From Nocardia neocaledoniensis (lineage in GTDB: Bacteria > Actinomycetota > Actinomycetes > Mycobacteriales > Mycobacteriaceae), in assembly GCF_029868625.1 (NCBI RefSeq), contig NZ_JARWOJ010000433.1, forward strand, positions 1-64,000: 64,000 nt of DNA. The letters run 5' to 3'. The position numbers were made by a program, and so were the translations under genes. The first letter of the stretch is position 1; each line of letters begins with the position of its first letter. Below are positions 47,088 to 56,404 of the stretch, piece by piece. Under the pieces are notes generated by a model. The model searched no databases and was not told the origin of the DNA. It saw only the letters and a list, made by a program, of their open reading frames with translations.

Positions 47088-48005
47088 TCACGGAACCAGG
47101 ACGACCTTGCCCAGGTTGGCGCGCTGTTCGATGACGGCGTGCGCGGCGGCCGCGTCGTCGAGGGCGAACTCGGCGTGCACGACGGGGTGCAGCAGGCCGG
47201 AGGCGTAGAACTGCCACACCTCTTGGCGCAGGTCCTCGTAGCGGGCGGGGTCACGCTGGGCGAGGCGCCCGATCCGGAAACCGGACAGGGTCTTGCCGCC
47301 CGCGAGCAGGTCCTCGGTGTCGATGAGCCCGCCGCCGGTGCCGTAGGTGACGACGCGGCCGCCCTCGGCGAGCGCGCCGAAGGTGGCGCCCAGCCCGGTG
47401 CCGCCGACGCCGTCGAGGGCGAAGTCGGCCTGCTTGGCGGTGAGGAGCTGGTCGTAGGTGACGACCTCGTCGGCGCCGAGGCCGCGCACGAAATCGGCCT
47501 TGGCCGCGTCGGACACCGCGGCGACGACCCAGCTGGCGCCGCGGACGCGGGCGAGCTGCACGGCGAGGTGGCCGACACCACCGGCGGCGGCGGTGACCAG
47601 GGCGGTCTCGCCTTCGCGGGGCGCGGCGGTGTCGAGCGCGCCGAGCGCGACCAGACCGCTGCGCATCAGCGCGACCGCGTCGACGGCGGACGCGCCGTCG
47701 GGAATCGCGGACGCCTGGTCGACGGGCAGCACGGCGTATTCGGCGTAGGCGTCGGCGCACAGGCCGACGACGCGGTAGCCGACCGCGTAGCCGTCGACCC
47801 CGTCACCGACCGCGACGACCTCACCGGCCACCTCGGCCCGCAGCTGCTGGGGCACCTCGGCGCTGATCCGCCGGATCGCCGACAGGGTGACGCCGATCGC
47901 CTCGACCTTCACCAGCAGCTCACCCGGACCAGCCACGGGCATCTCGGCCGCGACGACCTCGAGCACCTCCGGACCACCGCTGCGCTCGTACCGAACTCGC
48001 CGCAT
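47088..48005 (-). CDS. Quinone oxidoreductase-like MDR dehydrogenase
   Basis: A 305-residue NADPH-dependent medium-chain reductase without zinc. The GroES-like N-terminus begins MRRVRYERSGGPEVLEVVAAEMP, the Rossmann segment is LVTAAAGGVGHLAVQLA, and VTYGTGGGLIDTEDLL and AHAVIEQRANLGKVVLV close the family pattern. It reduces quinones or enones; the substrate is unknown. ATG 48005 follows AGGAGG; the frame extends upstream only as non-family sequence. It is divergent from an AraC gene and may be under its control. Confidence 0.9.
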   Translation of the reverse strand: MRRVRYERSGGPEVLEVVAAEMPVAGPGELLVKVEAIGVTLSAIRRISAEVPQQLRAEVAGEVVAVGDGVDGYAVGYRVVGLCADAYAEYAVLPVDQASAIPDGASAVDAVALMRSGLVALGALDTAAPREGETALVTAAAGGVGHLAVQLARVRGASWVVAAVSDAAKADFVRGLGADEVVTYDQLLTAKQADFALDGVGGTGLGATFGALAEGGRVVTYGTGGGLIDTEDLLAGGKTLSGFRIGRLAQRDPARYEDLRQEVWQFYASGLLHPVVHAEFALDDAAAAHAVIEQRANLGKVVLVP

Positions 48006-48168
48006 GACACCTCCTGAGATTGGGACGAAGGCGCAACGGTAACCGGCGGAGTGCGCGTTCCCACAGCTCCTGAGGCCGTGAGTGCTACATCTCACCGCCA
48101 CGTTTCGAACGCGGAGAGCACCTTCTCGCCCTGGTCATCGGGGCGTTCCGCGGCGTAGCGTGGCGCTT

Positions 48169-49011
48169 ATGGAGGCGTCCACGGAGGTGGTGACCGCGGC
48201 TCCGGCTCCGGTGCTGCGCGCGTTCATCGACCGCTACATCGGCTACCGGCTGACCGGCTTCGAGCCCGGCCTGCACCGCGGCCTGCCCTCACGCCACATG
48301 ACCTTCATCGTCGCCGTCGGCCCCACCATCGACGTCATCGCGCACACCGACCCTCAGCAGGCCCCCGGCAGCTACCGGTGCGTGCTGAGCGGCCTTCAAG
48401 CGAGCCCGGCGATGATCGCGCACACCGGCTTTCAGGAGGGTGTCGCGATCGAGCTGACTCCGCTGGGCAGCCGGGTCCTGTTCGGCATGCCGGCCAGCGA
48501 GCTGTGGGATGTCTCGATCGAATGCACCGACGCCCACCGCGATCTCGGCGACCAGCTCGCGGATGCCGTGCAGTCGCAACCGGATTGGCCCGCCCGGTTC
48601 GCCGCCTGCGACCGGGCGCTCACCGCGGCCGCGCGTACCGAGTCGCTCGCCGGACCCGAGATCACCTGGGCCTGGCGCACTCTCGTGGGCAGCGGCGGCA
48701 CCTGCGAGATCACCCCGCTGGCCGACCGGATCGGCTGGAGCCGCCAGCATCTGACCAGGAAGTTCACCGCCGAGTTCGGCGCGAGCCCGAAGCTGGCGGC
48801 CCGGATCATCCGCTTCGAACGGGCGCGGCGGATGCTGGCGAGCACCCCGTCCTATGTCTCCATCGCCCAGGTCGCCGCCACCTGCGGGTACTACGACCAG
48901 GCCCATCTGAACCGCGACTTCGCCGAGCTGGCCGGCTGTGCCCCCACCACCTGGCTCGCGGAGGAGATTCCATCCGTCCAAGACCCGGGCACCCAGGAAG
49001 CGCGAGGCTGA
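48169..49011 (+). CDS. AraC-family regulator with N-terminal ligand domain (DUF6597-like)
   Basis: A 280-residue regulator. The N-terminal domain (APVLRAFIDRYIGYRLTGFEPGLHRGLPSRHMTFIVAVG) is the sensor found in a common actinobacterial AraC group; the C-terminal double HTH includes ITPLADRIGWSRQHLTRKFTAEFGASPKLAARIIRFERARRML and ATCGYYDQAHLNRDF. ATG 48169 was chosen from the family start. It lies 4 bases upstream of a VOC gene on the same strand, a pairing seen repeatedly in actinomycetes, and probably controls it. Confidence 0.88.
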   Translation: MEASTEVVTAAPAPVLRAFIDRYIGYRLTGFEPGLHRGLPSRHMTFIVAVGPTIDVIAHTDPQQAPGSYRCVLSGLQASPAMIAHTGFQEGVAIELTPLGSRVLFGMPASELWDVSIECTDAHRDLGDQLADAVQSQPDWPARFAACDRALTAAARTESLAGPEITWAWRTLVGSGGTCEITPLADRIGWSRQHLTRKFTAEFGASPKLAARIIRFERARRMLASTPSYVSIAQVAATCGYYDQAHLNRDFAELAGCAPTTWLAEEIPSVQDPGTQEARG

Positions 49012-49015
49012 GGAC

Positions 49016-49426
49016 ATGGCTACTTCAACGAACACCCAGACCACGATCTGGCCGTGCCTCGCCTTCGACGACGCCCGCGCCATGGTCGAATTCCTCTCCA
49101 ACGCTTTCGGTTTCGAGCAGGTCGCGCTGTATGCCCGCGAGGACGACGCGTCGGTCGTCGAGCACGGCGAAATGCGCTGGCCGGGTGGCGGCGGCATCAT
49201 GTTCGGCTCCACCGGCCGCGACGACAGCCCCTTCGGCACCCGCCCGGCCGGCGCGGTCTCCCTCTACCTGGTGACCACCGAACCCGACGCCCTGCACGAC
49301 CGCGCCATCGCCGCGGGCGCGACGCTCATTCGCGGGCTCCGCGACGAGGACTACGGCTCGCGCGGGTTCACCGTCGCCGACCCCGAAGGCAACCTGTGGA
49401 GCTTCGGCACCTACGCCGGCGAGTGA
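49016..49426 (+). CDS. VOC family protein, PhnB-like, partner of the AraC gene
   Basis: A 136-residue VOC protein: TTIWPCLAFDDARAMVEFLSNAFGFEQVALY, then GEMRWPGGGGIMFGS, DRAIAAGATLIRGLRDEDYGSRGFTVADPEGNLWSFGTY. The DYGSRGFTVxDPEGNxWxFGTY ending is that of the bleomycin-resistance-like/PhnB branch. ATG 49016 lies 4 bases after the AraC stop, so the genes form an operon. The substrate or ligand is unknown. Confidence 0.9.
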   Translation: MATSTNTQTTIWPCLAFDDARAMVEFLSNAFGFEQVALYAREDDASVVEHGEMRWPGGGGIMFGSTGRDDSPFGTRPAGAVSLYLVTTEPDALHDRAIAAGATLIRGLRDEDYGSRGFTVADPEGNLWSFGTYAGE

Positions 49427-49551
49427 GTTCCTGAACAAAATTTCATCTTGCGCACGATGGGGCGTGAATCTCTCCGGCGTGGATGGGCCATCGGCTACGT
49501 TGTTCGATGTTTCACCCGAGGCTCTGCGCCTTATACCAGGAGAGTTGAGTC

Positions 49552-51804
49552 ATGGCGACCATCGAATATCTGCGGACCGATCCGGATTTGCCTCCGGTCG
49601 GTGTCGTCGATCGCACGCCGATCACGCCCGCCAAGAAGGCCGTGTTCGCGGGGATCGCCGTACTCGGCGCCATCGCCTGGGCGGTCCTCGCGTTCGTCCG
49701 CGGCGAGTCGGTCAACGCGGTGTGGATCGTCATCGCGGCGGTCTGTACCTACATCATCGCCTACCGCTTCTACGCGCGGTTCATCGAATGGAAGATCACC
49801 AAGCCGCGCGACGACGTCGCCACTCCGGCCGAGATCTACGACAACGGCAAAGACTTCATGCCGATGGATCGCCGGGTGCTCTACGGCCACCACTTCGCCG
49901 CGATCGCCGGCGCCGGCCCGCTGGTCGGCCCGGTGCTGGCCGCGCAGATGGGTTACCTGCCGGGCACCATCTGGATCGTGGTCGGCGTGGTCCTCGCCGG
50001 CGCGGTGCAGGACTACCTGGTGCTGTGGGCTTCGACCCGCCGGCGCGGTCGCAGCCTCGGGCAGATGGCGCGTGACGAACTCGGCGCCGTCGGCGGTGTG
50101 GCCGCGATCGTCGCGATCCTGGCCATCATGACCATCCTGCTCGCGGTGCTCGCGCTGGTCGTGGTCAACGCGCTGGGCGAGAGCCCGTGGGGCGTGTTCT
50201 CCATCGCGATGACCATCCCGATCGCCCTGTTCATGGGTGTCTACCTGCGGTTCCTGCGGCCCGGCAAGGTCGGCGAGGTCTCCGCGATCGGCATCGTGTT
50301 GCTGCTGGCCGCGATCATCGGCGGCGGCTGGGTCTCGGAGACCGAGTGGGGCGCCGACTGGTTCACCCTCTCCCGCACCACCATCGCCTGGTGCCTGATC
50401 GCCTACGGCTTCTTCGCCTCGGTGCTGCCGGTGTGGCTGCTGCTCGCCCCGCGCGACTACCTGTCGACGTTCATGAAGGTCGGCACCATCGTCCTGCTGG
50501 CCGCGGGCATCCTGATCACCATGCCGGTCCTGAAGGCGCCCGCGATCTCCGAATTCGCCTCCAGCGGAACGGGTCCGGCGTTCGCGGGCAGCCTGTTCCC
50601 GTTCCTGTTCATCACCATCGCCTGTGGCGCGCTCTCGGGTTTCCACGCGCTGGTGTCCTCGGGCACGACGCCGAAGCTGCTGGCCAAGGAATCCAACGCC
50701 AAGATGATCGGCTACGGCGGCATGCTGATGGAGTCGTTCGTCGCCGTGATGGCGATCATCACGGCCTCGATCATCGATCAGCACCTGTACTTCGGCATGA
50801 ACGCCTCGGCCGGGCTCACCGGCGGCACCGCCGAAGGCGCCGCCAAGTTCACCAATACGCTCGGCCTGTCCGGCCCGCCCGCGACGCCGGAGCTGTTCGC
50901 CGACGCGGCCTCCGATGTCGGAGAGAACTCGATCGTCTCGCGCACCGGTGGCGCGCCGACCCTGGCGGTCGGCATCTCCGAGGTGTTCCACCAGTTCCTC
51001 GGCGGCGAATCGATGAAGGCGTTCTGGTACCACTTCGCGATCATGTTCGAGGCGCTGTTCATCCTCACCACCATCGACGCCGGCACCCGTGTCGCGCGGT
51101 TCCTGGTCTCGGACGCGCTGGGCAACTTCGGTGGCGGGTTCAAGAAGTTCCGTGATCCGTCCTGGCGGGTCGGCGCGTGGGTGTGCTCGCTGCTTGTCGT
51201 CGCGGGCTGGGGCAGCGTGCTGCTGATGGGCGTCAACGATCCGTTCGGCGGCATCAACGCGCTCTACCCGCTGTTCGGTATCGCCAACCAGCTGCTCGCC
51301 GCGATCGCGTTGACCGTCGTGCTGACGATCATCGTCAAGCGCGGGCAGTGGAAGTGGGCCTGGATTCCGGGCATTCCGCTGGCCTGGGATCTGATCGTCA
51401 CGATGACCGCGTCGTGGCAGAAGATCTTCTCCGCCGACCCCAAGCTCGGCTACTGGAAGCAGCACAGCCTGTGCCAGGCGGCCAAGGACGCCGGAAAGGG
51501 CTGCCTGACGGCCAAGACGCCCGAGCAGGTCGACATCGCGATCCGCAACACCTTCATCCAGGGCACGCTCTCGATCGTGTTCGCGGTGCTCGTGCTGATC
51601 GTGACCGTGGTCGGCGCGATCGTGTGCGCGCGGGCCATCCGCTCGGGCACGGTGTCGAGCTCGGAGACCGAGGAGCAGCCGTCGAAGATCTTCTCGCCCA
51701 GCGGCTTCCTCGCCACCTCGGCGGAGAAGGACGTGCAGAAGGAGTGGGATGTGCTCATCGCCGAGGGCAAGGTGAGCGCGCCCGGATCGGCGCACGTGTC
51801 GTGA
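49552..51804 (+). CDS. cstA: Carbon starvation protein CstA (peptide/pyruvate transporter family)
   Basis: A 750-residue membrane protein with about 16-18 helices. Conserved CstA blocks include DFMPMDRRVLYGHHFAAIAGAGPLVGPVLAAQMGYLPG near the start, SGFHALVSSGTTPKLLAKE in the middle and DAGTRVARF later. CstA proteins import peptides, and the paralogue BtsT imports pyruvate, during starvation. AGGAG sits about 10 bases before ATG 49552. The stop overlaps the small YbdD gene by GTGA, the usual arrangement. Confidence 0.95.
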   Translation: MATIEYLRTDPDLPPVGVVDRTPITPAKKAVFAGIAVLGAIAWAVLAFVRGESVNAVWIVIAAVCTYIIAYRFYARFIEWKITKPRDDVATPAEIYDNGKDFMPMDRRVLYGHHFAAIAGAGPLVGPVLAAQMGYLPGTIWIVVGVVLAGAVQDYLVLWASTRRRGRSLGQMARDELGAVGGVAAIVAILAIMTILLAVLALVVVNALGESPWGVFSIAMTIPIALFMGVYLRFLRPGKVGEVSAIGIVLLLAAIIGGGWVSETEWGADWFTLSRTTIAWCLIAYGFFASVLPVWLLLAPRDYLSTFMKVGTIVLLAAGILITMPVLKAPAISEFASSGTGPAFAGSLFPFLFITIACGALSGFHALVSSGTTPKLLAKESNAKMIGYGGMLMESFVAVMAIITASIIDQHLYFGMNASAGLTGGTAEGAAKFTNTLGLSGPPATPELFADAASDVGENSIVSRTGGAPTLAVGISEVFHQFLGGESMKAFWYHFAIMFEALFILTTIDAGTRVARFLVSDALGNFGGGFKKFRDPSWRVGAWVCSLLVVAGWGSVLLMGVNDPFGGINALYPLFGIANQLLAAIALTVVLTIIVKRGQWKWAWIPGIPLAWDLIVTMTASWQKIFSADPKLGYWKQHSLCQAAKDAGKGCLTAKTPEQVDIAIRNTFIQGTLSIVFAVLVLIVTVVGAIVCARAIRSGTVSSSETEEQPSKIFSPSGFLATSAEKDVQKEWDVLIAEGKVSAPGSAHVS

Positions 51805-52073
51805 GTGTGTCGCGGGATGTGGAGGGCCGGTTCGTCGGACCGGCCGTCCGCACCCGTACCGATTCGTCGCCCCGCGCGCTGCTGACCCGAGTGTGGGGCG
51901 GCGTGCGCGGGGTCGCCCGGTGGTACAGCGCGATCAACGGCGGGCAGGACTACCAGCGGTACGTCGATCACCTGCGCCGCAACCATCCGGATTGCCCGGT
52001 GCCGAGCGAGAAACAGTATTGGCGCGACCGCTACGACGAGGCCGAGCGGAATCCGACCACCCGCTGCTGTTGA
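51801..52073 (+). CDS. YbdD/YjiX family (DUF466) small protein, CstA partner
   Basis: A 90-residue protein. After a variable N-terminus comes the DUF466 core: VARWYSAINGGQDYQRYVDHLRRNHPDCPVPSEKQYWRDRYDEAE, with the family's YxxYVxHxxxxHPD and W/Y-RDRYD-type patterns. It is needed with CstA/BtsT for transport in enteric bacteria. GTG 51801 overlaps the cstA stop. It ends with two cysteines (TTRCC). Confidence 0.93.
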   Translation: MSVSRDVEGRFVGPAVRTRTDSSPRALLTRVWGGVRGVARWYSAINGGQDYQRYVDHLRRNHPDCPVPSEKQYWRDRYDEAERNPTTRCC

Positions 52074-52214
52074 CACCGATGCCCGGCCAGGTGCCGGGCA
52101 TCGGCCGGTTCCAGGTGATCTCGATCCATGGGACCGGCCCACGGTTTCAGCGGGCAGGCGATCGTGGCCGATTTCCGCTAGCTTCGCGGTCGCGGGCGCG
52201 GCATCGTTGACCTC

Positions 52215-53909
52215 GTGACGATCACCGCGATGGACTTCGAGCGCTGCTACCGGGCGGTTTCCACCAGGGACGCCCGGTTCGACGGGCAGTTCTTCACGGC
52301 GGTGCGCACGACCGGCATCTACTGCCGGCCGTCGTGCCCCGCGCTCACCCCCAAACGAGCCAATGTCTCGTTCCTGCCCACCGCCGCGGCGGCGCAGCAG
52401 GCCGGGTATCGAGCCTGTCGCCGCTGCCTGCCCGACGCCGCACCAGGCTCCCCGCTGTGGAATGTGCGCGCCGACCTCGCCGCGCGGGCCATGCGGTTGA
52501 TCGGCGACGGGGTGATCGAGCGCGGTGGCGTTCCCGCGCTGGCGGCGACGCTCGGCTACTCCTCGCGCCAGCTCACCAGGGTGCTCACCACGGAACTCGG
52601 CGCCGGCCCGTTGGCACTGGCCAGGGCCCATCGCGCGCATACCGCGCGGCTGCTCATCCAGACCACCGAGATGTCGATGTCGGACATCGCCTTCGCGGCG
52701 GGGTTCACCAGTATTCGCCAGTTCAACGACACCGTGCGCGAGGTCTTTGCGGTGAGCCCGACCGCGATGCGCACCGAGACGCGACGCTCCGCGCGCGCCG
52801 ATGTCGTCGCGCCCGCCACACCCGGCGTCCTGACGCTGCGGCTCCCGTACCGGGAACCACTCGACACCGGCTGGTTGTCCTGGTTCCTGTCGGCACACAC
52901 GGTGCCCGGAATGGAGCTGTGGGCGGACGGCGTCTATACCCGCAGCCTGCGCACTCCCCACGGACACGCGACCATTCGGCTCTCCTTCCAGCCCGGGCAC
53001 GTCCGCACCGAACTCGCGCTGCGGGACATGCGCGACCTGGCGCCGACGGTGGCGCGAGTTCGCCATCTGCTGGATCTGGACGCGGATCCGGCGGGGATCG
53101 ATGAGGCGTTGGGTGTCGCGGGTGGCGTCGGCGGGGCGGCGCACACCGCGCTCGGCATGGCGGCCGGCGACCACCGCCGATCGCCCGGAACCGCACTCGA
53201 ATCGACGGCCGCTCCCGGCGGTCGCGAATCAGGCGGTGCCACACTCGGATCGACGGCCGCCGGCGATCACGCATCGGGCGGTGCCGGGCTCGAGTCAGCA
53301 GGGTCGGGCGGCGGCGCGGAGGTGGCGCGGGCGAGCGACGGTCTTCGTCTCGCACCACGATTCGACGGCACGCTGACCCCGGGGATCAGGGTGCCCGGAT
53401 GCGTGGACGGTGCGGAACTGTTGTTGCGCACCATGATCGGGCAGCAGATCTCGGTGCGGGCGGCGGCGACGCACACCGCGCGACTGGTCGAGGCGCTCGG
53501 CGAGCGGATCGACGGGCCGGTGCCACTGCTGTTCCCGACTGCCGCGGCCGTGGCCGAACACGGCGCCGACGTGCTGACCGGGCCGACCCGTCGGGTCGCG
53601 GCCATCGTGTCCGCGGCGCGTGCCATCGCGGACGGTGAGTTGGTGCTGCACGCCGGGCGCACCGCCGACGATCTGCGCCGCGACCTGCTCGCGCTCGATG
53701 GTGTCGGACCGTGGACGGCCGACTACGTCACCATGCGGTCGCTGGCCGATCCCGACGTTCTGCTCGGCACCGATCTCGTGGTCCGCCAGGGTGCGGCGCT
53801 CGCCGGGGTCGACCTCTCCGACACCGTTCGCTGGGCGCCGTGGCGTTCGTATCTGTCCATGCACCTGTGGAAAGTCGCGCTCCTGCAGCGCGGCCTCATT
53901 TCCATCTGA
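52215..53909 (+). CDS. Ada-AlkA fusion: methyl-sensor AraC plus 3-methyladenine glycosylase
   Basis: A 564-residue alkylation-repair protein. The N-terminal Ada zinc domain (about 1-80) has YCRPSCPA and CRRCLPDA; the first of these Cys takes methyl from phosphotriesters. An AraC HTH follows (about 85-190), then the AlkA N-domain and the HhH-GPD glycosylase (MIGQQISVRAA, LLALDGVGPWTADYV, catalytic Asp in LLGTDLVVR). Between the AlkA N-domain and the HhH part, about 300-380, is a Gly/Ala/Ser-rich insert with 16-residue repeats. It is 23 bases upstream of ogt, forming an adaptive-response operon. The start is GTG 52215. Confidence 0.9.
   Translation: MTITAMDFERCYRAVSTRDARFDGQFFTAVRTTGIYCRPSCPALTPKRANVSFLPTAAAAQQAGYRACRRCLPDAAPGSPLWNVRADLAARAMRLIGDGVIERGGVPALAATLGYSSRQLTRVLTTELGAGPLALARAHRAHTARLLIQTTEMSMSDIAFAAGFTSIRQFNDTVREVFAVSPTAMRTETRRSARADVVAPATPGVLTLRLPYREPLDTGWLSWFLSAHTVPGMELWADGVYTRSLRTPHGHATIRLSFQPGHVRTELALRDMRDLAPTVARVRHLLDLDADPAGIDEALGVAGGVGGAAHTALGMAAGDHRRSPGTALESTAAPGGRESGGATLGSTAAGDHASGGAGLESAGSGGGAEVARASDGLRLAPRFDGTLTPGIRVPGCVDGAELLLRTMIGQQISVRAAATHTARLVEALGERIDGPVPLLFPTAAAVAEHGADVLTGPTRRVAAIVSAARAIADGELVLHAGRTADDLRRDLLALDGVGPWTADYVTMRSLADPDVLLGTDLVVRQGAALAGVDLSDTVRWAPWRSYLSMHLWKVALLQRGLISI
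53193..53300 (+). repeat. 48-bp in-frame repeat in the Ada-AlkA gene
   Basis: Near-identical 20-base blocks at 53193 and 53241 (ending CGACGGCCGC) and a more decayed third copy near 53289 define a 48-base, 16-codon period inside the interdomain insert. Confidence 0.65.
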
Positions 53910-53932
53910 CCTCCGACCGGGAGCGAAATATC

Positions 53933-54487
53933 ATGTCCACCAACACAACCCGTCACGCCGACGTGGCGACGGTCGGCACGCCGATCGGGCCGTTCACAGC
54001 TATCGTCGACGCCGACGGCGCGGTGCTCGGCTCGGGCTGGACTGCCGCGCCCGCCGATCTGGTCTCTGTGATCCACCCGTCGCTGCGCCCCGCCGACCTG
54101 CGACAACGTGACGACCTCGGCAGGGTCACCCGGGCAGTGCTCGATTTCCACGCCGGCGACCTCACCGCCATCGACACCGTCCCGGTCCGTCAGCACTCGG
54201 GCGAGTTCCTGCTCCACGCGTGGGATGTGCTCCGCAAGGTGCCCGCGGGCGAGCCGGTGACCTACACCGAGTTCGCCGGCCTGTCCGGTCGGCCCGCGGC
54301 GACCAGGGCGGCCGCCAATGCCTGCGCCCGCAATGCGGCGGCCTTGTTCGTCCCGTGCCACCGGGTATTGCGCATCGGCGGGGCGCTCGGCGGATTCCGC
54401 TGGGGACTCGCGGTGAAGCGGTGGTTGCTCGACCACGAGGGTGCGGCACATCCGATCGAGTTCCCGGTGGGTCAACCAGTCCAGTAA
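53933..54487 (+). CDS. ogt: Methylated-DNA--protein-cysteine methyltransferase
   Basis: A 184-residue suicide repair protein removing methyl from O6-methylguanine. The acceptor motif PCHRVL is at about 138-143, with VTYTEFAGLSGRPAATRAAANACARN (helix-turn-helix and arginine finger) before and GGFRWGLAVKRWLLDHE after it. ATG 53933 follows GGGAGCGAAAT. It follows the Ada-AlkA gene and is probably induced with it by alkylation damage. Confidence 0.95.
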   Translation: MSTNTTRHADVATVGTPIGPFTAIVDADGAVLGSGWTAAPADLVSVIHPSLRPADLRQRDDLGRVTRAVLDFHAGDLTAIDTVPVRQHSGEFLLHAWDVLRKVPAGEPVTYTEFAGLSGRPAATRAAANACARNAAALFVPCHRVLRIGGALGGFRWGLAVKRWLLDHEGAAHPIEFPVGQPVQ

Positions 54488-54537
54488 TGAGCATCTGGCT
54501 CTTTTCCTCGGGTCCAGTTCTGCGGATGCTGAGACAC

Positions 54538-55179
54538 ATGCTCACTCGTCGCCTGGTCGCGCTGTACGTCGGCCTGTGGTTGTACGGGACGTCGATGGCG
54601 GTGATGATCCGGGCCGGGCTCGGGCTCGATCCGTGGGACGTCTTCCATCAGGGCGTCGCCGCGCACGTGCCGCTGAGTTTCGGCGCGGTGACGGCACTGA
54701 CCGGCGTCGCGGTGCTGCTCGCGTGGATACCGCTGCGGCAGCGACCCGGGCTCGGCACGATCAGCAACGTGGTCGTGATCGCCGTCGCCGTGGACGTGGG
54801 GTTGTGGCTGATCCCGGCCGCCGAGGCGATGTGGGTGCGGGTGCTGGCCATGGTCGTCGCGGTGGTCGTCAATGCCGCCGCCACCGTGCTCTACATCGGC
54901 GCGGGAATGGGTCCAGGACCCCGTGATGGCCTGATGACTGGACTGGTCGCCCGCACCGGATGGCCGGTCTGGTCCGTGCGCACCGGCATCGAGGCCACGG
55001 TCCTGATCACCGGCTGGCTGCTCGGCGGCAGCGTGGGCATCGGCACCCTGGTCTACGCCTTCGGCATCGGGCCGCTGATCCAGCTGATGATCCCGTACAT
55101 CGACGGCTGGCTGCCGGGATTCGAGCGAACGTCCGATGGCACCGCGACTACCGCCCCGGTGCCGGAACCCACCGCCTGA
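54538..55179 (+). CDS. YczE/YitT-type integral membrane protein
   Basis: A 213-residue protein with five predicted helices. LYVGLWLYGTSMAVMIRAGLGLDPWDVFHQGVA and IGAGMGPGPRDGLMTGLVARTG are characteristic of YczE-like membrane proteins, whose function is unknown. ATG 54538 was chosen; an in-frame ATG at 54487 overlaps the ogt stop (TAATG) and would add 17 residues, which would couple it to ogt translation. Either way it probably belongs to the same transcript. Confidence 0.8.
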   Translation: MLTRRLVALYVGLWLYGTSMAVMIRAGLGLDPWDVFHQGVAAHVPLSFGAVTALTGVAVLLAWIPLRQRPGLGTISNVVVIAVAVDVGLWLIPAAEAMWVRVLAMVVAVVVNAAATVLYIGAGMGPGPRDGLMTGLVARTGWPVWSVRTGIEATVLITGWLLGGSVGIGTLVYAFGIGPLIQLMIPYIDGWLPGFERTSDGTATTAPVPEPTA

Positions 55180-55197
55180 TCCACACCACCACCCGGA

Positions 55198-56370
55198 TCA
55201 CTCCAGCGCGACACCCAGTTCGGCGGCGAAGGTCTTGATCATGTGCTGAACGCCGATCTCGTTGCGCCCGATGATCATGTGATCGTGCTGGCCGCGCCGC
55301 ACGCCCTCACCGCACTGAGGCAGCATGGCGAAGTCCTCGTCACGGACCGCCGCGTGAACCTGGGCGTAGATGCCGTCATAGACGGCACGTTCCTCGTCGG
55401 TGGTGGCGGGCGTCCTGGACATCCAGCTGTGCCGCACGGTGCATCGGGTCGGCGCGCCCGCGGGCAACATGTCCAGGATCTCCACACCGACCGGGCTGTT
55501 CGCCAGGATCAGGTTGGGATAGATCCAGTAGATGACGCCCATATTCATCAAGGGGTCCCAGGTGCCGGTCGGGTCGCTGTCGAGCGCGGTGATCCAGTTG
55601 AACGGGAAACCCATTCGATGGTGGCGGCCGAACTCGTCGTGCGTCGAGGTGTCGGCGACTGTGTTCTGCCCGATCACGCTCTCACCGTGGACGAACGGGA
55701 AGTGGTAGCTCTCGGCGAACGCTTCCAGCGCCCCCTTCCAGCTGACCTCGGAGACGAACTCACGATCGTCGTGGTAACCGTAGGAGGCGTAATCGAGCTG
55801 CGCCAGTTCGGGTCCCATCGCGCCGAGATGGGCGTCGATGTCGATCGAACCGTCCGCGGTGAGCACCGCCCAGATGAATCCGTGGCGCTCCTGGCTCGGC
55901 AGTTCGACCAGCCCGTAGTCCTCGCGCCGCATCCCGGTGAAGCCCGCCTTGCCCGGAACCCCGGCCAGCTCACCGGTGTTCCGGTAGGTCCAGGCGTGGT
56001 ACGGGCACGTGAAGCGGGTGGCATTGCCCGATCCGCACGCCGGTTGCGCACCGCGGTGGCGGCAGTAGTTCAAGAACACGTGCGCGGTCCCCGATCGATC
56101 CCGGGTGACGAGCAACGAGTCGCCGAGCACCGAGCGCACGACGAAGTCGTTCGGCTGCGGGATGCGTGCCGACGGAACGATCGCCAGCGGCGTCCGGCGC
56201 AAGATCTGCGACTCCTCGACCTCGGTGAGCTTGGGATCGCGGTAGTAGTGCAGCGGCACGCGCAGCGTCGATTCGGCCATGTCGGTCGTCCGGTCGAGCA
56301 CCAGGCGCAGCGCGCGGCGGGTCAGGTCCTCGGTCAATCCGGCATTGCCGGGAGAAATGGGGGTCACCAT
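55198..56370 (-). CDS. Rieske-type aromatic ring-hydroxylating dioxygenase, alpha subunit
   Basis: A 390-residue oxygenase. The Rieske motif is CRHRG followed 17 residues on by CPYHAW (C-x-H ... C-x2-H); the mononuclear iron site follows ESYHFPFVHGESV, and the final Asp is probably in the YAQVHAAVRDED region. The small beta subunit and reductase are not nearby, so electrons must come from elsewhere. ATG 56370 was preferred over ATG 56394 because an operator palindrome spans 56377-56404. It is divergent from a TetR gene, likely its repressor. The substrate is unknown. Confidence 0.88.
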   Translation of the reverse strand: MVTPISPGNAGLTEDLTRRALRLVLDRTTDMAESTLRVPLHYYRDPKLTEVEESQILRRTPLAIVPSARIPQPNDFVVRSVLGDSLLVTRDRSGTAHVFLNYCRHRGAQPACGSGNATRFTCPYHAWTYRNTGELAGVPGKAGFTGMRREDYGLVELPSQERHGFIWAVLTADGSIDIDAHLGAMGPELAQLDYASYGYHDDREFVSEVSWKGALEAFAESYHFPFVHGESVIGQNTVADTSTHDEFGRHHRMGFPFNWITALDSDPTGTWDPLMNMGVIYWIYPNLILANSPVGVEILDMLPAGAPTRCTVRHSWMSRTPATTDEERAVYDGIYAQVHAAVRDEDFAMLPQCGEGVRRGQHDHMIIGRNEIGVQHMIKTFAAELGVALE

Positions 56371-56376
56371 GCCACG

Positions 56377-56404
56377 ACCATACATATCTACCAATGTGTA
56401 TGGT
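56377..56404. promoter_or_regulatory. Palindromic operator between the Rieske and tetR genes
   Basis: ACCATACA (56377-56384) is repeated as its exact complement TGTATGGT at 56397-56404 with a 12-base spacer. The site lies against the Rieske gene start and 84 bases from the TetR start, consistent with TetR repression. Confidence 0.6.

Noticed and set aside
49531-51795. A 754-codon open frame on the minus strand
   Set aside because: Fully antisense to cstA, with the Asp/Arg/His-rich composition typical of antisense frames in GC-rich genomes.
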